Source: Halobacillus yeomjeoni (lineage in GTDB: Bacteria > Bacillota > Bacilli > Bacillales > Halobacillaceae). Taken from it: a stretch of 64,000 bases of DNA. The first letter of the stretch is position 1, and each line of letters opens with the position of its first letter. A program made the position numbers and the translations under genes. The stretch spans positions 62,001 to 126,000 of the forward strand of contig NZ_JAIVAI010000001.1 of the NCBI RefSeq assembly GCF_020171525.1, in the 5' to 3' direction. The notes beneath the pieces were generated by a model. That model saw nothing but the letters and a program-made list of their open reading frames with translations, searched no databases and had not been told where the DNA came from. Below are positions 7,273 to 15,808 of this stretch, one piece after another.

Positions 7273-8586
7273 ATGGCTACAAAACACGAACAAATACTCC
7301 AACATATTGAATCGCTCTCTGTCGGAAGTAAAATATCTGTGCGTCGGATAGCTAAAACCTTGAATGTCAGTGAAGGTACAGCTTATCGTGCTATAAAAGA
7401 AGCTGAAAATCAAGATTTAGTAAGTACGATGGAGCGAGTCGGAACAATTCGCATAGAAAAGAAAAAGAAGGAAAACATTGAACGCTTAACTTTTGCTGAA
7501 ATTGTCAATGTAGTGGATGGACAAGTTCTCGGAGGACGAGAAGGTCTGCATAAGACATTAGGTAAATTCGTAATCGGCGCTATGAAGCTGGAAGCGATGA
7601 TGCGGTATACAGAAGCAGGGTCATTGTTGATTGTCGGAAATCGAACGAATGCCCATGAGCTTGCCGTCCAAGAAGGAGCTGCTGTATTAATCACTGGAGG
7701 GTTCGATACCAGTGATACAGTCAAGAAACTGGCCGATGAAAAGAAACTTCCTGTTATTTCGACGAGTTACGATACTTTCACTGTAGCTACCATGATCAAC
7801 AGGGCTATTTATGATCAATTGATTAAGAAAGAGATTGTTTTAGTAGACGATATCTATACTCCTTATGAAAGGGCTAAGTTCCTACAATCAAAGGATACGG
7901 TACAAGCGTGGCATGATTATAACCAGGAAACAGAGCACAGCCGTTACCCGGTCGTCGATCAACAAAACCGCGTAGTAGGAATAGTCACTTCTAAAGATGT
8001 GATCGGAAAAGACAAAGACGTGCTTATTGACAAAGTGATGACCCGTAACCCGATGGTCGTCCATACGAAAACCTCGCTGGCGAACGCAGCGCACGTCATG
8101 GTATGGGAAGGAATAGAGCTGATGCCTGTCGTCGATCATTCCCATAAACTGAAAGGTATTATCTCAAGGCAGGATGTCCTGAAAGCGCTCCAGCAGATTC
8201 AAAGACAGCCTCAAATTGGTGAAACGATTGATGATTTGGCGACAAACCGGCTGGAGATCATTGAGACTGGAGAAGATTCTCATTTATTGAAAACTCAAGT
8301 GACACCTCAAATGACCAACCAACTTGGAACAATGTCCTATGGAGTTTTCGTATCATTGATTACAGAGTCCTCAAGCAGGTTGTTAAGGAAGTATAAAAAG
8401 GGAGATTTAGTTGTGGAAAACATCTCTGTATACTTTATTAAGCCGGTTCAGATCGAAAGTGAAATTGAAATAAAACCCCAGATCCTTGAGGTTGGCAGAA
8501 AGTTTGCCAAGGTTGATGTGGAGGTTCATCACGAAGGAGCGATCGTAGGAAAGGCTCTTTTGATGGCTCAGTTGATAGATAGGTAA
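7273..8586 (+). CDS. ytoI: YtoI-type regulator: HTH, DRTGG, two CBS domains, hot-dog domain
   Basis: A 437-residue protein. It has an N-terminal GntR-like helix-turn-helix (ISVRRIAKTLNVSEGTAYRAIKEAE, about 20-45), then a DRTGG domain to about 185. Two CBS domains follow (about 190-310, with YPVVDQQNRVVGIVT and LMPVVDHSHKLKGII). A C-terminal thioesterase-like hot-dog domain completes it. CBS domains usually bind adenine nucleotides, so an energy- or nucleotide-sensing transcription factor is likely; targets are unknown. The ATG at 7273 is preferred over the in-frame GTG at 7240 because the family begins MATKHEQIL. Neighbours match the ytkL-ytoI-ytpI order of B. subtilis. Confidence 0.9.
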   Translation: MATKHEQILQHIESLSVGSKISVRRIAKTLNVSEGTAYRAIKEAENQDLVSTMERVGTIRIEKKKKENIERLTFAEIVNVVDGQVLGGREGLHKTLGKFVIGAMKLEAMMRYTEAGSLLIVGNRTNAHELAVQEGAAVLITGGFDTSDTVKKLADEKKLPVISTSYDTFTVATMINRAIYDQLIKKEIVLVDDIYTPYERAKFLQSKDTVQAWHDYNQETEHSRYPVVDQQNRVVGIVTSKDVIGKDKDVLIDKVMTRNPMVVHTKTSLANAAHVMVWEGIELMPVVDHSHKLKGIISRQDVLKALQQIQRQPQIGETIDDLATNRLEIIETGEDSHLLKTQVTPQMTNQLGTMSYGVFVSLITESSSRLLRKYKKGDLVVENISVYFIKPVQIESEIEIKPQILEVGRKFAKVDVEVHHEGAIVGKALLMAQLIDR

Positions 8587-8590
8587 TAAA

Positions 8591-8621
8591 AAAAGTCGCT
8601 GCTTTTATGCAGCGACTTTTC
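8591..8621. terminator. Bidirectional terminator between ytoI and ytpI
   Basis: A 12-bp perfect stem (AAAAGTCGCTGC and complement) with A-run and T-run on its two sides. It serves convergent ytoI and ytpI; the ytpI stop codon lies just beyond it. Confidence 0.9.
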
Positions 8622-8622
8622 A

Positions 8623-8925
8623 TTAGGATTGTGTTTTAGATTGTAACTTCTGGTACTCTTTCCGGTAATGTTTGCTGGCCTTCCAACCTGATTGAGCTTG
8701 GAATATTCCTAAAACCAAAAACAAAAGACCGATGAATAACGAAAGTTTCGTCTGGTAAAACACATATTGATTGATGCCGAAGAAGAAAATGAAACTACCT
8801 AAGAATACCTTGGATTTGCTGTTAAGGTAATCTTGAGTCAGCGGGTCCTTCGTACGGATAATCATGACCTTATAGTAAATATAAAGGACTAGTGAAATGA
8901 CAATGAATAAAGGTAAAATAAACAA
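8623..8925 (-). CDS. ytpI: YtpI family small membrane protein
   Basis: A 100-residue membrane protein with three hydrophobic segments: about 2-20, 38-55 and 60-78. It carries the YtpI features YYKVMIIRTKDPL and FFFGINQYVFYQTKLSLFIG and ends in a charged tail. It is divergent from nrnA and convergent with ytoI, as in B. subtilis. Function unknown. Confidence 0.85.
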   Translation of the reverse strand: MFILPLFIVISLVLYIYYKVMIIRTKDPLTQDYLNSKSKVFLGSFIFFFGINQYVFYQTKLSLFIGLLFLVLGIFQAQSGWKASKHYRKEYQKLQSKTQS

Positions 8926-9049
8926 GCTAGATCGACTCCCGGAGTTGATTTTTCTCTTCTATATTGTAGCTTGTTTTATTTGAAATGGCTACCTGTAAAG
9001 TGAAATCTATGATTTAATGTAAAGACTAAGATAAAAAGGAAGGGTTCCT

Positions 9050-9997
9050 ATGAGTAGAAAAGAAATCGTGAAGCTGATTGAAGAATTCAATACGATCATT
9101 ATCCACCGTCATGTCAGGCCTGATCCGGACGCATACGGCTCCCAGGGTGGGTTAGCTGAAATCATCCGTTCCAACTTCCCAGATAAAGAGGTGTGGATGA
9201 CCGGTGAGCAGGATCCATCATTAAGTTTTCTCGCTGTGATGGATCAAGTACCTGATGAGGCTTATCAAGATGCATTGGTCATTGTTTGTGATACAGCCAA
9301 TCAGGCTAGAATAGATGACCAGAGATATTCGAATGGTCAAAAGCTTATAAAAATCGATCATCATCCAGAAGTGGATTTTTATGGGGATGTACAATGGGTA
9401 GATACGACAGCGAGTTCTACTTGCGAAATGATCTTTCATTTATTCGAAGAGTTCGAGAAAAAAGAAGCTTCATTAAGTGAAGAAGCAGCCCGCTTGATCT
9501 ATGCAGGGATTGTTGGGGACACAGGTCGCTTTTTATTTCCGAGTACAACTCAAAAAACATTGTCAATTGCAGCAAAACTGGTGAATTATGCATTTGACCG
9601 ACCTGCTTTATATAACCAGATGTATAAGACGCCGATGCATGTAGCAAAGCTGAAAGGATATATTCTCCAGAATTTTGAACTGAATGAAGAAGGCTATTCT
9701 ACGATAAAACTATCAAAAGAAGTGCTGAAGCATTATGGTGTAACGGCTTCAGAGACCAGCCAATTGGTAGGATTACTTGGAGATATTGAGGGGATTTTAT
9801 CCTGGGTGTTTTTCGTGGAAGAAGAAGAAACCATACGTGTACGTCTCCGTTCAAAAGGTCCTGTCATTAATGGCATCGCAGCGGAACATAATGGAGGCGG
9901 TCACCCTATGGCTGCCGGTGCGAAAGCCTCCACATGGGAAGAAACGGAAGAGATTGCAGCTAAGCTGAAACAGGTTTGCAAAGAATATAAAAAATAG
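9050..9997 (+). CDS. nrnA: Oligoribonuclease / pAp phosphatase NrnA
   Basis: A 315-residue DHH-DHHA1 phosphoesterase. The manganese site is visible in order: HVRPDPDAYGSQ (about 20), VCDTA (about 80), KIDHHPEVD (about 103) and GDTGRF (about 160). The C-terminal DHHA1 motif GGGHPMAAGA lies near 285. NrnA degrades 2-5 nt RNA fragments and converts 3'-phosphoadenosine 5'-phosphate to AMP, so it joins RNA turnover to sulfur assimilation. The ATG has AGGAAGG about 7 bases upstream. It stands alone between the divergent ytpI and convergent ytrI. Confidence 0.95.
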   Translation: MSRKEIVKLIEEFNTIIIHRHVRPDPDAYGSQGGLAEIIRSNFPDKEVWMTGEQDPSLSFLAVMDQVPDEAYQDALVIVCDTANQARIDDQRYSNGQKLIKIDHHPEVDFYGDVQWVDTTASSTCEMIFHLFEEFEKKEASLSEEAARLIYAGIVGDTGRFLFPSTTQKTLSIAAKLVNYAFDRPALYNQMYKTPMHVAKLKGYILQNFELNEEGYSTIKLSKEVLKHYGVTASETSQLVGLLGDIEGILSWVFFVEEEETIRVRLRSKGPVINGIAAEHNGGGHPMAAGAKASTWEETEEIAAKLKQVCKEYKK

Positions 9998-10028
9998 CAG
10001 TTACTTACTTAACTCAGTTCTACTCTTT

Positions 10029-10529
10029 TTATCGTACGATTTTAATCTCTAAATTGAAGTGGATGATTTCAGAAACGATAAGCTTTTTTACTTTTAACTG
10101 ATAAGTGAAATCATCCACTACATAATTTTTGCTTTCAATGGCCGTGATCATCAAGTCGACTTGATCTGCTACTACTCTCAAATCCTTCCCTGTTACGGAT
10201 TTGAGCTGGTCTTTGACCAAGGAAGATAATTGATGCTGAGTCAACAAGTCAACTTCGAGTTTCTTAGCATTATCAAATGCCAGAGAAATTTCCAGTACCC
10301 TGATGGATTTTACACCTTTCTCCTGACTTTTTTGGTTGAGTAACCCTTGATATTTGGCTTCCAGTTGATTCAACTCTGAAGTAAGGGCGATGTGGTCTTC
10401 TGCATATTTTTCTTGTAATTGGCCGTGAATGAATAAAAAAAACATATACCCTGCTATGATTCCCAGGAGTAACCCCGCAAAAAATTTTTTCCATTCTTTT
10501 TTTCGGAAGTCTTGGGGGATGTAAATCAT
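10029..10529 (-). CDS. ytrI: Sporulation membrane protein YtrI
   Basis: A 166-residue protein with a short cytoplasmic start, one membrane segment (about 18-36, LLLGIIAGYMFFLFIHG), a coiled-coil stretch and an extracytoplasmic domain. It matches YtrI, which in B. subtilis is made in the mother cell and needed for efficient sporulation. Its ATG overlaps the ytrH stop by 4 bases (ATGA), so the pair is translationally coupled. Confidence 0.85.
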   Translation of the reverse strand: MIYIPQDFRKKEWKKFFAGLLLGIIAGYMFFLFIHGQLQEKYAEDHIALTSELNQLEAKYQGLLNQKSQEKGVKSIRVLEISLAFDNAKKLEVDLLTQHQLSSLVKDQLKSVTGKDLRVVADQVDLMITAIESKNYVVDDFTYQLKVKKLIVSEIIHFNLEIKIVR

Positions 10530-10858
10530 GTCACTTCATCCCCAAGTAACCATTGAAACAAAAGAAAAGCGGTTTTAACTCCTCCCATAGCTGCAATAAT
10601 AATCATGACTTGTTTAAAAATATCAAAAGTCGAACCATCAAATATTCCCTTTTCAAAATTACTGATTGCATCAAATGTACCGCCGATAGCTGCGACAATT
10701 GCCCATATTCTCAGGCCCTTGGCAATTCTGTACATGGCTGTAAGAGGTGCTTCCCCTGTCATGAAACTTCCGATGCTTCCGATCAACGTCCCTCCTAAAA
10801 TCACCCCGAAAGCGATAAAGAAACACTGTAACATCGAAACGATTAAACGATCCTCCAT
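10526..10858 (-). CDS. ytrH: Sporulation membrane protein YtrH
   Basis: A 110-residue protein with about three hydrophobic segments, rich in glycine (GVILGGTLIGSIGSF, GLRIWAIVAAIGGTFDAIS). It has the form of YtrH, a sigma-E-dependent sporulation membrane protein. GAGGG lies 6 bases before the ATG on the minus strand. It is the first gene of the ytrHI pair, divergent from dnaE. No clear sigma-E promoter could be fixed by eye. Confidence 0.88.
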   Translation of the reverse strand: MEDRLIVSMLQCFFIAFGVILGGTLIGSIGSFMTGEAPLTAMYRIAKGLRIWAIVAAIGGTFDAISNFEKGIFDGSTFDIFKQVMIIIAAMGGVKTAFLLFQWLLGDEVT

Positions 10859-10997
10859 CTTGTCCCTCTTTCCGCCAAGTGATTTTGGTCCTTACGATGA
10901 AAATATTCCACAATGAGCACAATTATGCAGAAGGCAAGGCTTTAATGTGCTTATTCAAGTCGCTATAATTTAATTAACAAGAAAGTAGGTGAGAACG

Positions 10998-13900
10998 GTG
11001 TCTTTTACCCATCTAAATGTTCAGACAGGTTTCAGTTTGATGGATAGCACAGTAAAAATCGAACCATTGGTTGAGCGCGCAAAAGTTATGGGATATCGCT
11101 CATTGGCTATTACAGATAATGAAGTCATGAGCGGGGCAATAGCTTTTTATGAGGCATGTAAGAGGAATGGAATAAAGCCTCTAATCGGCATGAAAGTACA
11201 TATACAAAATGAAGGGCAGGGGACATTCCCCACCTTACTTTTCGCCAGAAATGAGACTGGATATCACAACTTATTAAAAATAAGTTCCTGGATTCAGACG
11301 AAGCAGCAGTCTATAGATTTAAGAACAATCATCAACTATCAGGAAGGGTTAACGGCTATACTCATGACCGCCCAATCTCCTTGGGCTGAGCAGATCATCA
11401 GCGGACAGACCAACGAATTGAACAGAGATCTTGAGGAATGGTTCGAAGTTTTCCCTAAATCAAGATTTTACTTAAGTATTCAAGACAGTGATCTGCGATC
11501 CGAAAGACAACTGCACAAACCTTTGAAAGCATGGGCGGAAGAAAAAGAGGTGGGAGTTGTTGCACTCGGGGACGTGAAGTACGTTGAAAGCCAGGATGCT
11601 TTGGCTTTTCACTCTCTTAAAGCAATAAAAGAAGGGCGCCGTTTAACAAGTGATACCGATTCTCTATCAACAGACCAATACTTGAAGCCACCTGGTGAGA
11701 TGGAAGCTTTCTTCAAGGATTGGTGGCCGGAAGCTATAGAAGCTACCCAGGAGATAGCGGACAGCTGTGACCTTCAACTTTCCTTGAATCAGAAATTGCT
11801 TCCGAATTATCCACTTCCAGGTGATAAAAACTCGGATGATTATTTGAGAGAGTTATGCTATGAAGCAATAAAGGAAAAGTATCCATCTCCTGACTCTGAG
11901 ATTTTCAAAAGGCTGGATTATGAACTGGATGTCATCACATCAATGAACTTCAGCGATTATTTTTTAATTGTATGGGATTTCATTTCATATGCAAGAAATA
12001 AAGGAATTCATGCCGGTCCTGGAAGAGGATCAGCAGCTGGTTCGATCGTTGCTTTTTTACTGAATATCACCCAAGTCGACCCGATTGAATATCGTCTGCT
12101 ATTCGAGCGCTTCCTCAATCCTGAGAGAGTGACGATGCCTGATATTGATATTGACTTTCCGGATCATCGAAGAGATGAAGTCATCCAATACGTAGCTGAA
12201 AAATACGGATCCCGGCATGTTGCTCAAATTTGTACCTTTGGAACTTTTGCAGCCAGAAGTGTTCTGCGGGAGTTGTTTAAAACGATGGCCATTGATGACA
12301 GCGATGCGGCATTCGTACTTAAACATATACCTAAAGGTGCGACAGACTCTTTAGTAGCTCTAGTGCAAAGATCTGAACCGCTGAAAGATTATATTCGAAA
12401 TTCAGAAACGTTAAAAGCTTTGTTTCAAGTAGCCACTAAACTGGAAGGGCTGCCAAGGCATGTTTCCACGCATGCGGCTGGTGTAATCATTTCCGAAAAT
12501 CCTCTCGTCCAGCACACAGCCCTGATGAAAGGGCAGGGGAATGTACTATTGACCCAGCTGCCTATGGGGGAACTTGAACATATAGGATTATTGAAAATCG
12601 ACTTTCTTGGATTGAGAAATCTTACTTTCCTCGAACGGATGGAACAAAAGATTCAAAAACATGAAGATAAAACATTCACTATTCAATCAATCCCCATGAA
12701 TGATTCGAAGGCTTTTCATTTACTGAAACAAGGAAAGACAAATGGGGTTTTCCAATTGGAGTCTCAAGGGATGAAAAGTGTTCTCAAACGATTGAGGCCT
12801 TCCCATTTCGAGGATGTCGTAGCTGTGAATGCTTTATATCGGCCGGGTCCGATGGAGTATATTTCAACTTATATCGACAGAAAGCACGGACGCGAGTCAA
12901 TTCACTATCCTCATCCAGATATCAAGCCGATTCTTCAACCAACATTTGGGGTATTGGTCTATCAAGAGCAAATCATGCAAGTGGCTCAAACCATCGCAGG
13001 GTATTCTTTGGGTCAGGCGGATATCTTACGAAGGGCTGTAAGCAAAAAACAAGCCCGGGTAATAGAAGAACAAAGAGAAGGATTCATCCGGGGAGCAAAT
13101 GCCCATGGGTATGCCGATGAGGTTGCCCGCGAAGTATTTCAATGGATCGTCAAATTCTCAAACTATGGATTCAACAGGAGCCATGCAGTAGCTTATAGTG
13201 TGATCTCATACCGGCTGGCCTATCTTAAGGCCCACTACCCCTCTTATTTCTTAGCGGAATTGATTAATTCCCATATAGGAGACAAGGATAAGCTTGCACA
13301 ATATATTCGTGAAGCTAAAGAACTGGGGGTAGTAGTAAAAGCTCCTTCGATCAATAGGAGTGGAATTTTTACGAGAGATGATAGAGGAGAAATTCAGATG
13401 GGGCTGCTTGCGATCAAAGGCGTAGGCTATCAAGCAGCACAAGCCATTATCGAAGAACGAGAAAAATCTCGTTTTAAGCATCTGAATGATTTTTGTCTCC
13501 GAGTCGTTTCCAAGACCGTAAGTCGTTCTGTCATAGAGTCTTTAATTCTGGCAGGTGCTTTTGATGAACTCCATTCCAATCGGGCAAGTTTGCTGGCAAG
13601 TATTGATCAAGCTTTGGAGCAGGGTGAATTGTTCAAGGAATTCCAAGACCAGCCCAACTTGTTCGGAGATGGTTTGGATATGGGGCTGACTTTGGTAGAA
13701 GTAGAACCATTCCCTATTTTGAAACAACTCTCTATGGAAAAAGAAGTGCTGGGGACATACTTATCAGAACACCCACTTCACATGCATCGGAAACAGTTGA
13801 GGTCTGCTGGAGTTTTACCACTGCAAAATCTTTTGCGTGCAACCCACAATAAAAATTTGAAAACAGCTGCAGTGGTGGAAACATTGAGGGAAATTCGTAC

Positions 13901-14363
13901 TAAACGAGGAGACCCCATGGCTTTTCTTACCATTAGCGACGAATCATCTGAAATGGAGGCGGTACTCTTTCCGGATACTTACCGTAGTGCAAGGCGGTGG
14001 ATCCAAGAGCAAATGCTGGTTTCGTTAAACGGGAAAACGGAAGAAAGAAACGGAAAAAAGCAGATGATCATCAATGAAGTTCATCCATTCAAAATGGAGG
14101 AGGACCGGCCTCAGACAAATCAGCGTGTGTTTATTAGAACAGCCAAGTCTGAAGAGGAGGCTTCTTTAGAAAAGGTGAGGGAGGTTTCTACAAATTTCCC
14201 GGGTAATACACCTATCTATATCGTCCGAGCCGAAACCAGAACCGCTTACCGGTTGGACGAAGAGTATTCAATTCATCCTTCCCGAGAGGCTCTTAACCTT
14301 TTAAGCAATTATTTCGGGAAAGATTCTGTAGCGGTCCGTTCCCATGTTAAAAGCGAAGGATGA
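10998..14363 (+). CDS. dnaE: DNA polymerase III alpha subunit, DnaE type
   Basis: Replicative polymerase of 1121 residues, which in B. subtilis extends primers on the lagging strand. The N-terminal PHP domain has a degenerate metal site: the first motif reads HLNVQTG rather than HxH. The palm carries catalytic aspartates in MPDIDIDFPDHRRDEV near 385. Helix-hairpin-helix and OB domains follow (LLAIKGVGYQAAQAII; FLTISDESSEMEAVLF). GTG at 10998 has AGGTGA 6 bases upstream and gives the usual family start MSFTHL; an upstream in-frame GTG at 10989 overlaps that ribosome binding site. It is divergent from ytrHI. Confidence 0.97.
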   Translation: MSFTHLNVQTGFSLMDSTVKIEPLVERAKVMGYRSLAITDNEVMSGAIAFYEACKRNGIKPLIGMKVHIQNEGQGTFPTLLFARNETGYHNLLKISSWIQTKQQSIDLRTIINYQEGLTAILMTAQSPWAEQIISGQTNELNRDLEEWFEVFPKSRFYLSIQDSDLRSERQLHKPLKAWAEEKEVGVVALGDVKYVESQDALAFHSLKAIKEGRRLTSDTDSLSTDQYLKPPGEMEAFFKDWWPEAIEATQEIADSCDLQLSLNQKLLPNYPLPGDKNSDDYLRELCYEAIKEKYPSPDSEIFKRLDYELDVITSMNFSDYFLIVWDFISYARNKGIHAGPGRGSAAGSIVAFLLNITQVDPIEYRLLFERFLNPERVTMPDIDIDFPDHRRDEVIQYVAEKYGSRHVAQICTFGTFAARSVLRELFKTMAIDDSDAAFVLKHIPKGATDSLVALVQRSEPLKDYIRNSETLKALFQVATKLEGLPRHVSTHAAGVIISENPLVQHTALMKGQGNVLLTQLPMGELEHIGLLKIDFLGLRNLTFLERMEQKIQKHEDKTFTIQSIPMNDSKAFHLLKQGKTNGVFQLESQGMKSVLKRLRPSHFEDVVAVNALYRPGPMEYISTYIDRKHGRESIHYPHPDIKPILQPTFGVLVYQEQIMQVAQTIAGYSLGQADILRRAVSKKQARVIEEQREGFIRGANAHGYADEVAREVFQWIVKFSNYGFNRSHAVAYSVISYRLAYLKAHYPSYFLAELINSHIGDKDKLAQYIREAKELGVVVKAPSINRSGIFTRDDRGEIQMGLLAIKGVGYQAAQAIIEEREKSRFKHLNDFCLRVVSKTVSRSVIESLILAGAFDELHSNRASLLASIDQALEQGELFKEFQDQPNLFGDGLDMGLTLVEVEPFPILKQLSMEKEVLGTYLSEHPLHMHRKQLRSAGVLPLQNLLRATHNKNLKTAAVVETLREIRTKRGDPMAFLTISDESSEMEAVLFPDTYRSARRWIQEQMLVSLNGKTEERNGKKQMIINEVHPFKMEEDRPQTNQRVFIRTAKSEEEASLEKVREVSTNFPGNTPIYIVRAETRTAYRLDEEYSIHPSREALNLLSNYFGKDSVAVRSHVKSEG

Positions 14364-14368
14364 GGCTG

Positions 14369-14377
14369 GGTCAGACC
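14369..14377. promoter_or_regulatory. Upstream GGTCAGACC half of an operator pair for the malic enzyme promoter
   Basis: GGTC-A-GACC palindrome 16 bp before the -35 box, just after the dnaE stop. It is identical at its core to the operator at 14434-14446, 67 bp away centre to centre. Confidence 0.5.
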
Positions 14378-14392
14378 GTTGTTTTGTATTTC

Positions 14393-14420
14393 TTTACACT
14401 CGTATTTCATCTGTTATAAT
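14393..14420 (+). promoter_or_regulatory. Predicted sigma-A promoter of the malic enzyme gene
   Basis: TTTACA (14393-14398), 16 bp, TATAAT (14415-14420). A start near 14427 would give a leader of about 60 bases. Confidence 0.65.
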
Positions 14421-14433
14421 TAAGTAGTTAATG

Positions 14434-14446
14434 GTGGTCAGACCAC
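14434..14446. promoter_or_regulatory. Operator-like palindrome just downstream of the malic enzyme promoter
   Basis: GTGGTC-A-GACCAC is a perfect 13-bp palindrome that begins 13 bp after the -10 box. TGGTnnnACCA is the known operator form of FadR-subfamily GntR repressors. A gene for such a regulator lies directly after the malic enzyme gene. Its position in the initially transcribed region suits repression. Confidence 0.6.
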
Positions 14447-14488
14447 TCAGAACGGCGTTAATTCTTATGTTTAAAGGAGCGTGTAGTC

Positions 14489-15727
14489 GTGTCAAATTTG
14501 AGAGATGAAGCACTGCATATACATCGCATAAATAAGGGTAAGCTAGAAACACATTCCAAAGTTCCAGTCCGTAATGCTAAAGACTTGAGTTTAGCTTATT
14601 CCCCCGGGGTAGCTGAACCCTGCAAAGAAATCTACGATCACAAAGAAACCGTATATGATTACACGATGAAAGGAAACATGGTTGCAGTCGTGAGTGACGG
14701 TTCTGCAGTATTGGGGCTTGGGAATATCGGGCCTGAAGCAGCGCTTCCAGTCATGGAAGGGAAAGCAGCATTGTTCAAGAGTTTCGCAGGTGTCGATGCA
14801 TTCCCGATCTGCCTGGCAACGAGGGATATTGACCAAATTGTTCAAACTGTAAAACTTATGGAACCGACTTTCGGTGGTGTCAATTTGGAGGATATCGCTG
14901 CTCCCAATTGCTTTATCATTGAAGACCGTTTGAAAAAAGAAACCAATATTCCGATTTTCCACGATGACCAGCATGGTACGGCTATTGTAACAGTAGCTGG
15001 CTTGATGAATGCGCTGAAGGTGACAGGGAAGTCATTCTCTGACATCAAAGTCGTAGCCAATGGTGCTGGAGCGGCTGGAATAGCAATTATCAAGCTTCTT
15101 TATCATTTCGGAGTTCGTGACATCATCATGTGTGATTCTAAAGGTGCTATCTTCGAAGGACGTGAATATGGCATGAATGATGTTAAAGATGAAGTGGCTA
15201 AAATTACGAATAAAGATCGTGTTGAAGGTAAATTGGAAGAAGTGATGGAAGGAGCCGATGTGTTCATCGGGGTTTCTGTCGGAGGTCTTCTATCTAAAGA
15301 AACGGTTTCTCGTATGAATGATGATTCTATCATTTTTGCTATGGCGAACCCTGAACCGGAAATTATGCCTGAAGATGCGAAAGAAGCAGGTGCGAGAGTC
15401 ATTGGCACCGGGCGCTCCGACTTTCCAAACCAAGTTAATAATGTACTGGCATTCCCGGGGATTTTCCGAGGTGCCCTGGACGTTCGTGCCACGCGTATTA
15501 ACGAAAAGATGAAAATAGCAGCTGCAGAAGCCATCGCAGCTTTAGTCAGTGAGGATGAGTTGAATGAAGATTACGTCATACCAGCTCCATTCGACCCACG
15601 TGTGGCTCCAGCAGTAGCTGCGAGTGTCGCTAAAGCAGCTATGGAATCTGGAGTGGCCAGACATCACGTAGATCCAGAAGAAGTGGCGGAGAAAACAAGG
15701 CAGTTGACTTTAATTGATGAACAATGA
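14489..15727 (+). CDS. ytsJ: NAD(P)-dependent malic enzyme
   Basis: A 412-residue short-form malic enzyme catalysing oxidative decarboxylation of malate to pyruvate. The N-terminal malic domain has SLAYSPGVAEPC (about 32) and the metal/active region EDIAAPNCF and FHDDQHGTA near 132-165. The nucleotide-binding domain begins at VVANGAGAAGIAI near 190. In B. subtilis YtsJ is mainly NADP-dependent and supplies NADPH. The GTG start at 14489 has AAAGGAG 9 bases upstream. It precedes accDA, so pyruvate and NADPH production are next to the first step of fatty acid synthesis. The operators and regulator around it suggest local control. Confidence 0.95.
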   Translation: MSNLRDEALHIHRINKGKLETHSKVPVRNAKDLSLAYSPGVAEPCKEIYDHKETVYDYTMKGNMVAVVSDGSAVLGLGNIGPEAALPVMEGKAALFKSFAGVDAFPICLATRDIDQIVQTVKLMEPTFGGVNLEDIAAPNCFIIEDRLKKETNIPIFHDDQHGTAIVTVAGLMNALKVTGKSFSDIKVVANGAGAAGIAIIKLLYHFGVRDIIMCDSKGAIFEGREYGMNDVKDEVAKITNKDRVEGKLEEVMEGADVFIGVSVGGLLSKETVSRMNDDSIIFAMANPEPEIMPEDAKEAGARVIGTGRSDFPNQVNNVLAFPGIFRGALDVRATRINEKMKIAAAEAIAALVSEDELNEDYVIPAPFDPRVAPAVAASVAKAAMESGVARHHVDPEEVAEKTRQLTLIDEQ

Positions 15728-15729
15728 TG

Positions 15730-15763
15730 AATAGGAGAAAAGCTCATGAGCTTTTCTCCTATT
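15730..15763. terminator. Perfect 34-bp palindrome after the malic enzyme gene
   Basis: AATAGGAGAAAAGCTC is followed by a central AT and the exact complement. It could fold as a 15-16 bp stem, but only ATTACAT follows, so the T-tract is poor. It may be a weak bidirectional terminator or a processing site. Confidence 0.5.
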
Positions 15764-15808
15764 ACATACGTTGAAAAATGTTCAACGAGCTAAAGGGGTG
15801 TTAGAACT

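Noticed and set aside
10870-10960. Sigma-E promoter for ytrHI
   Set aside because: Expected from biology, and CATAATT-like words exist, but no pair of boxes at proper spacing was convincing.
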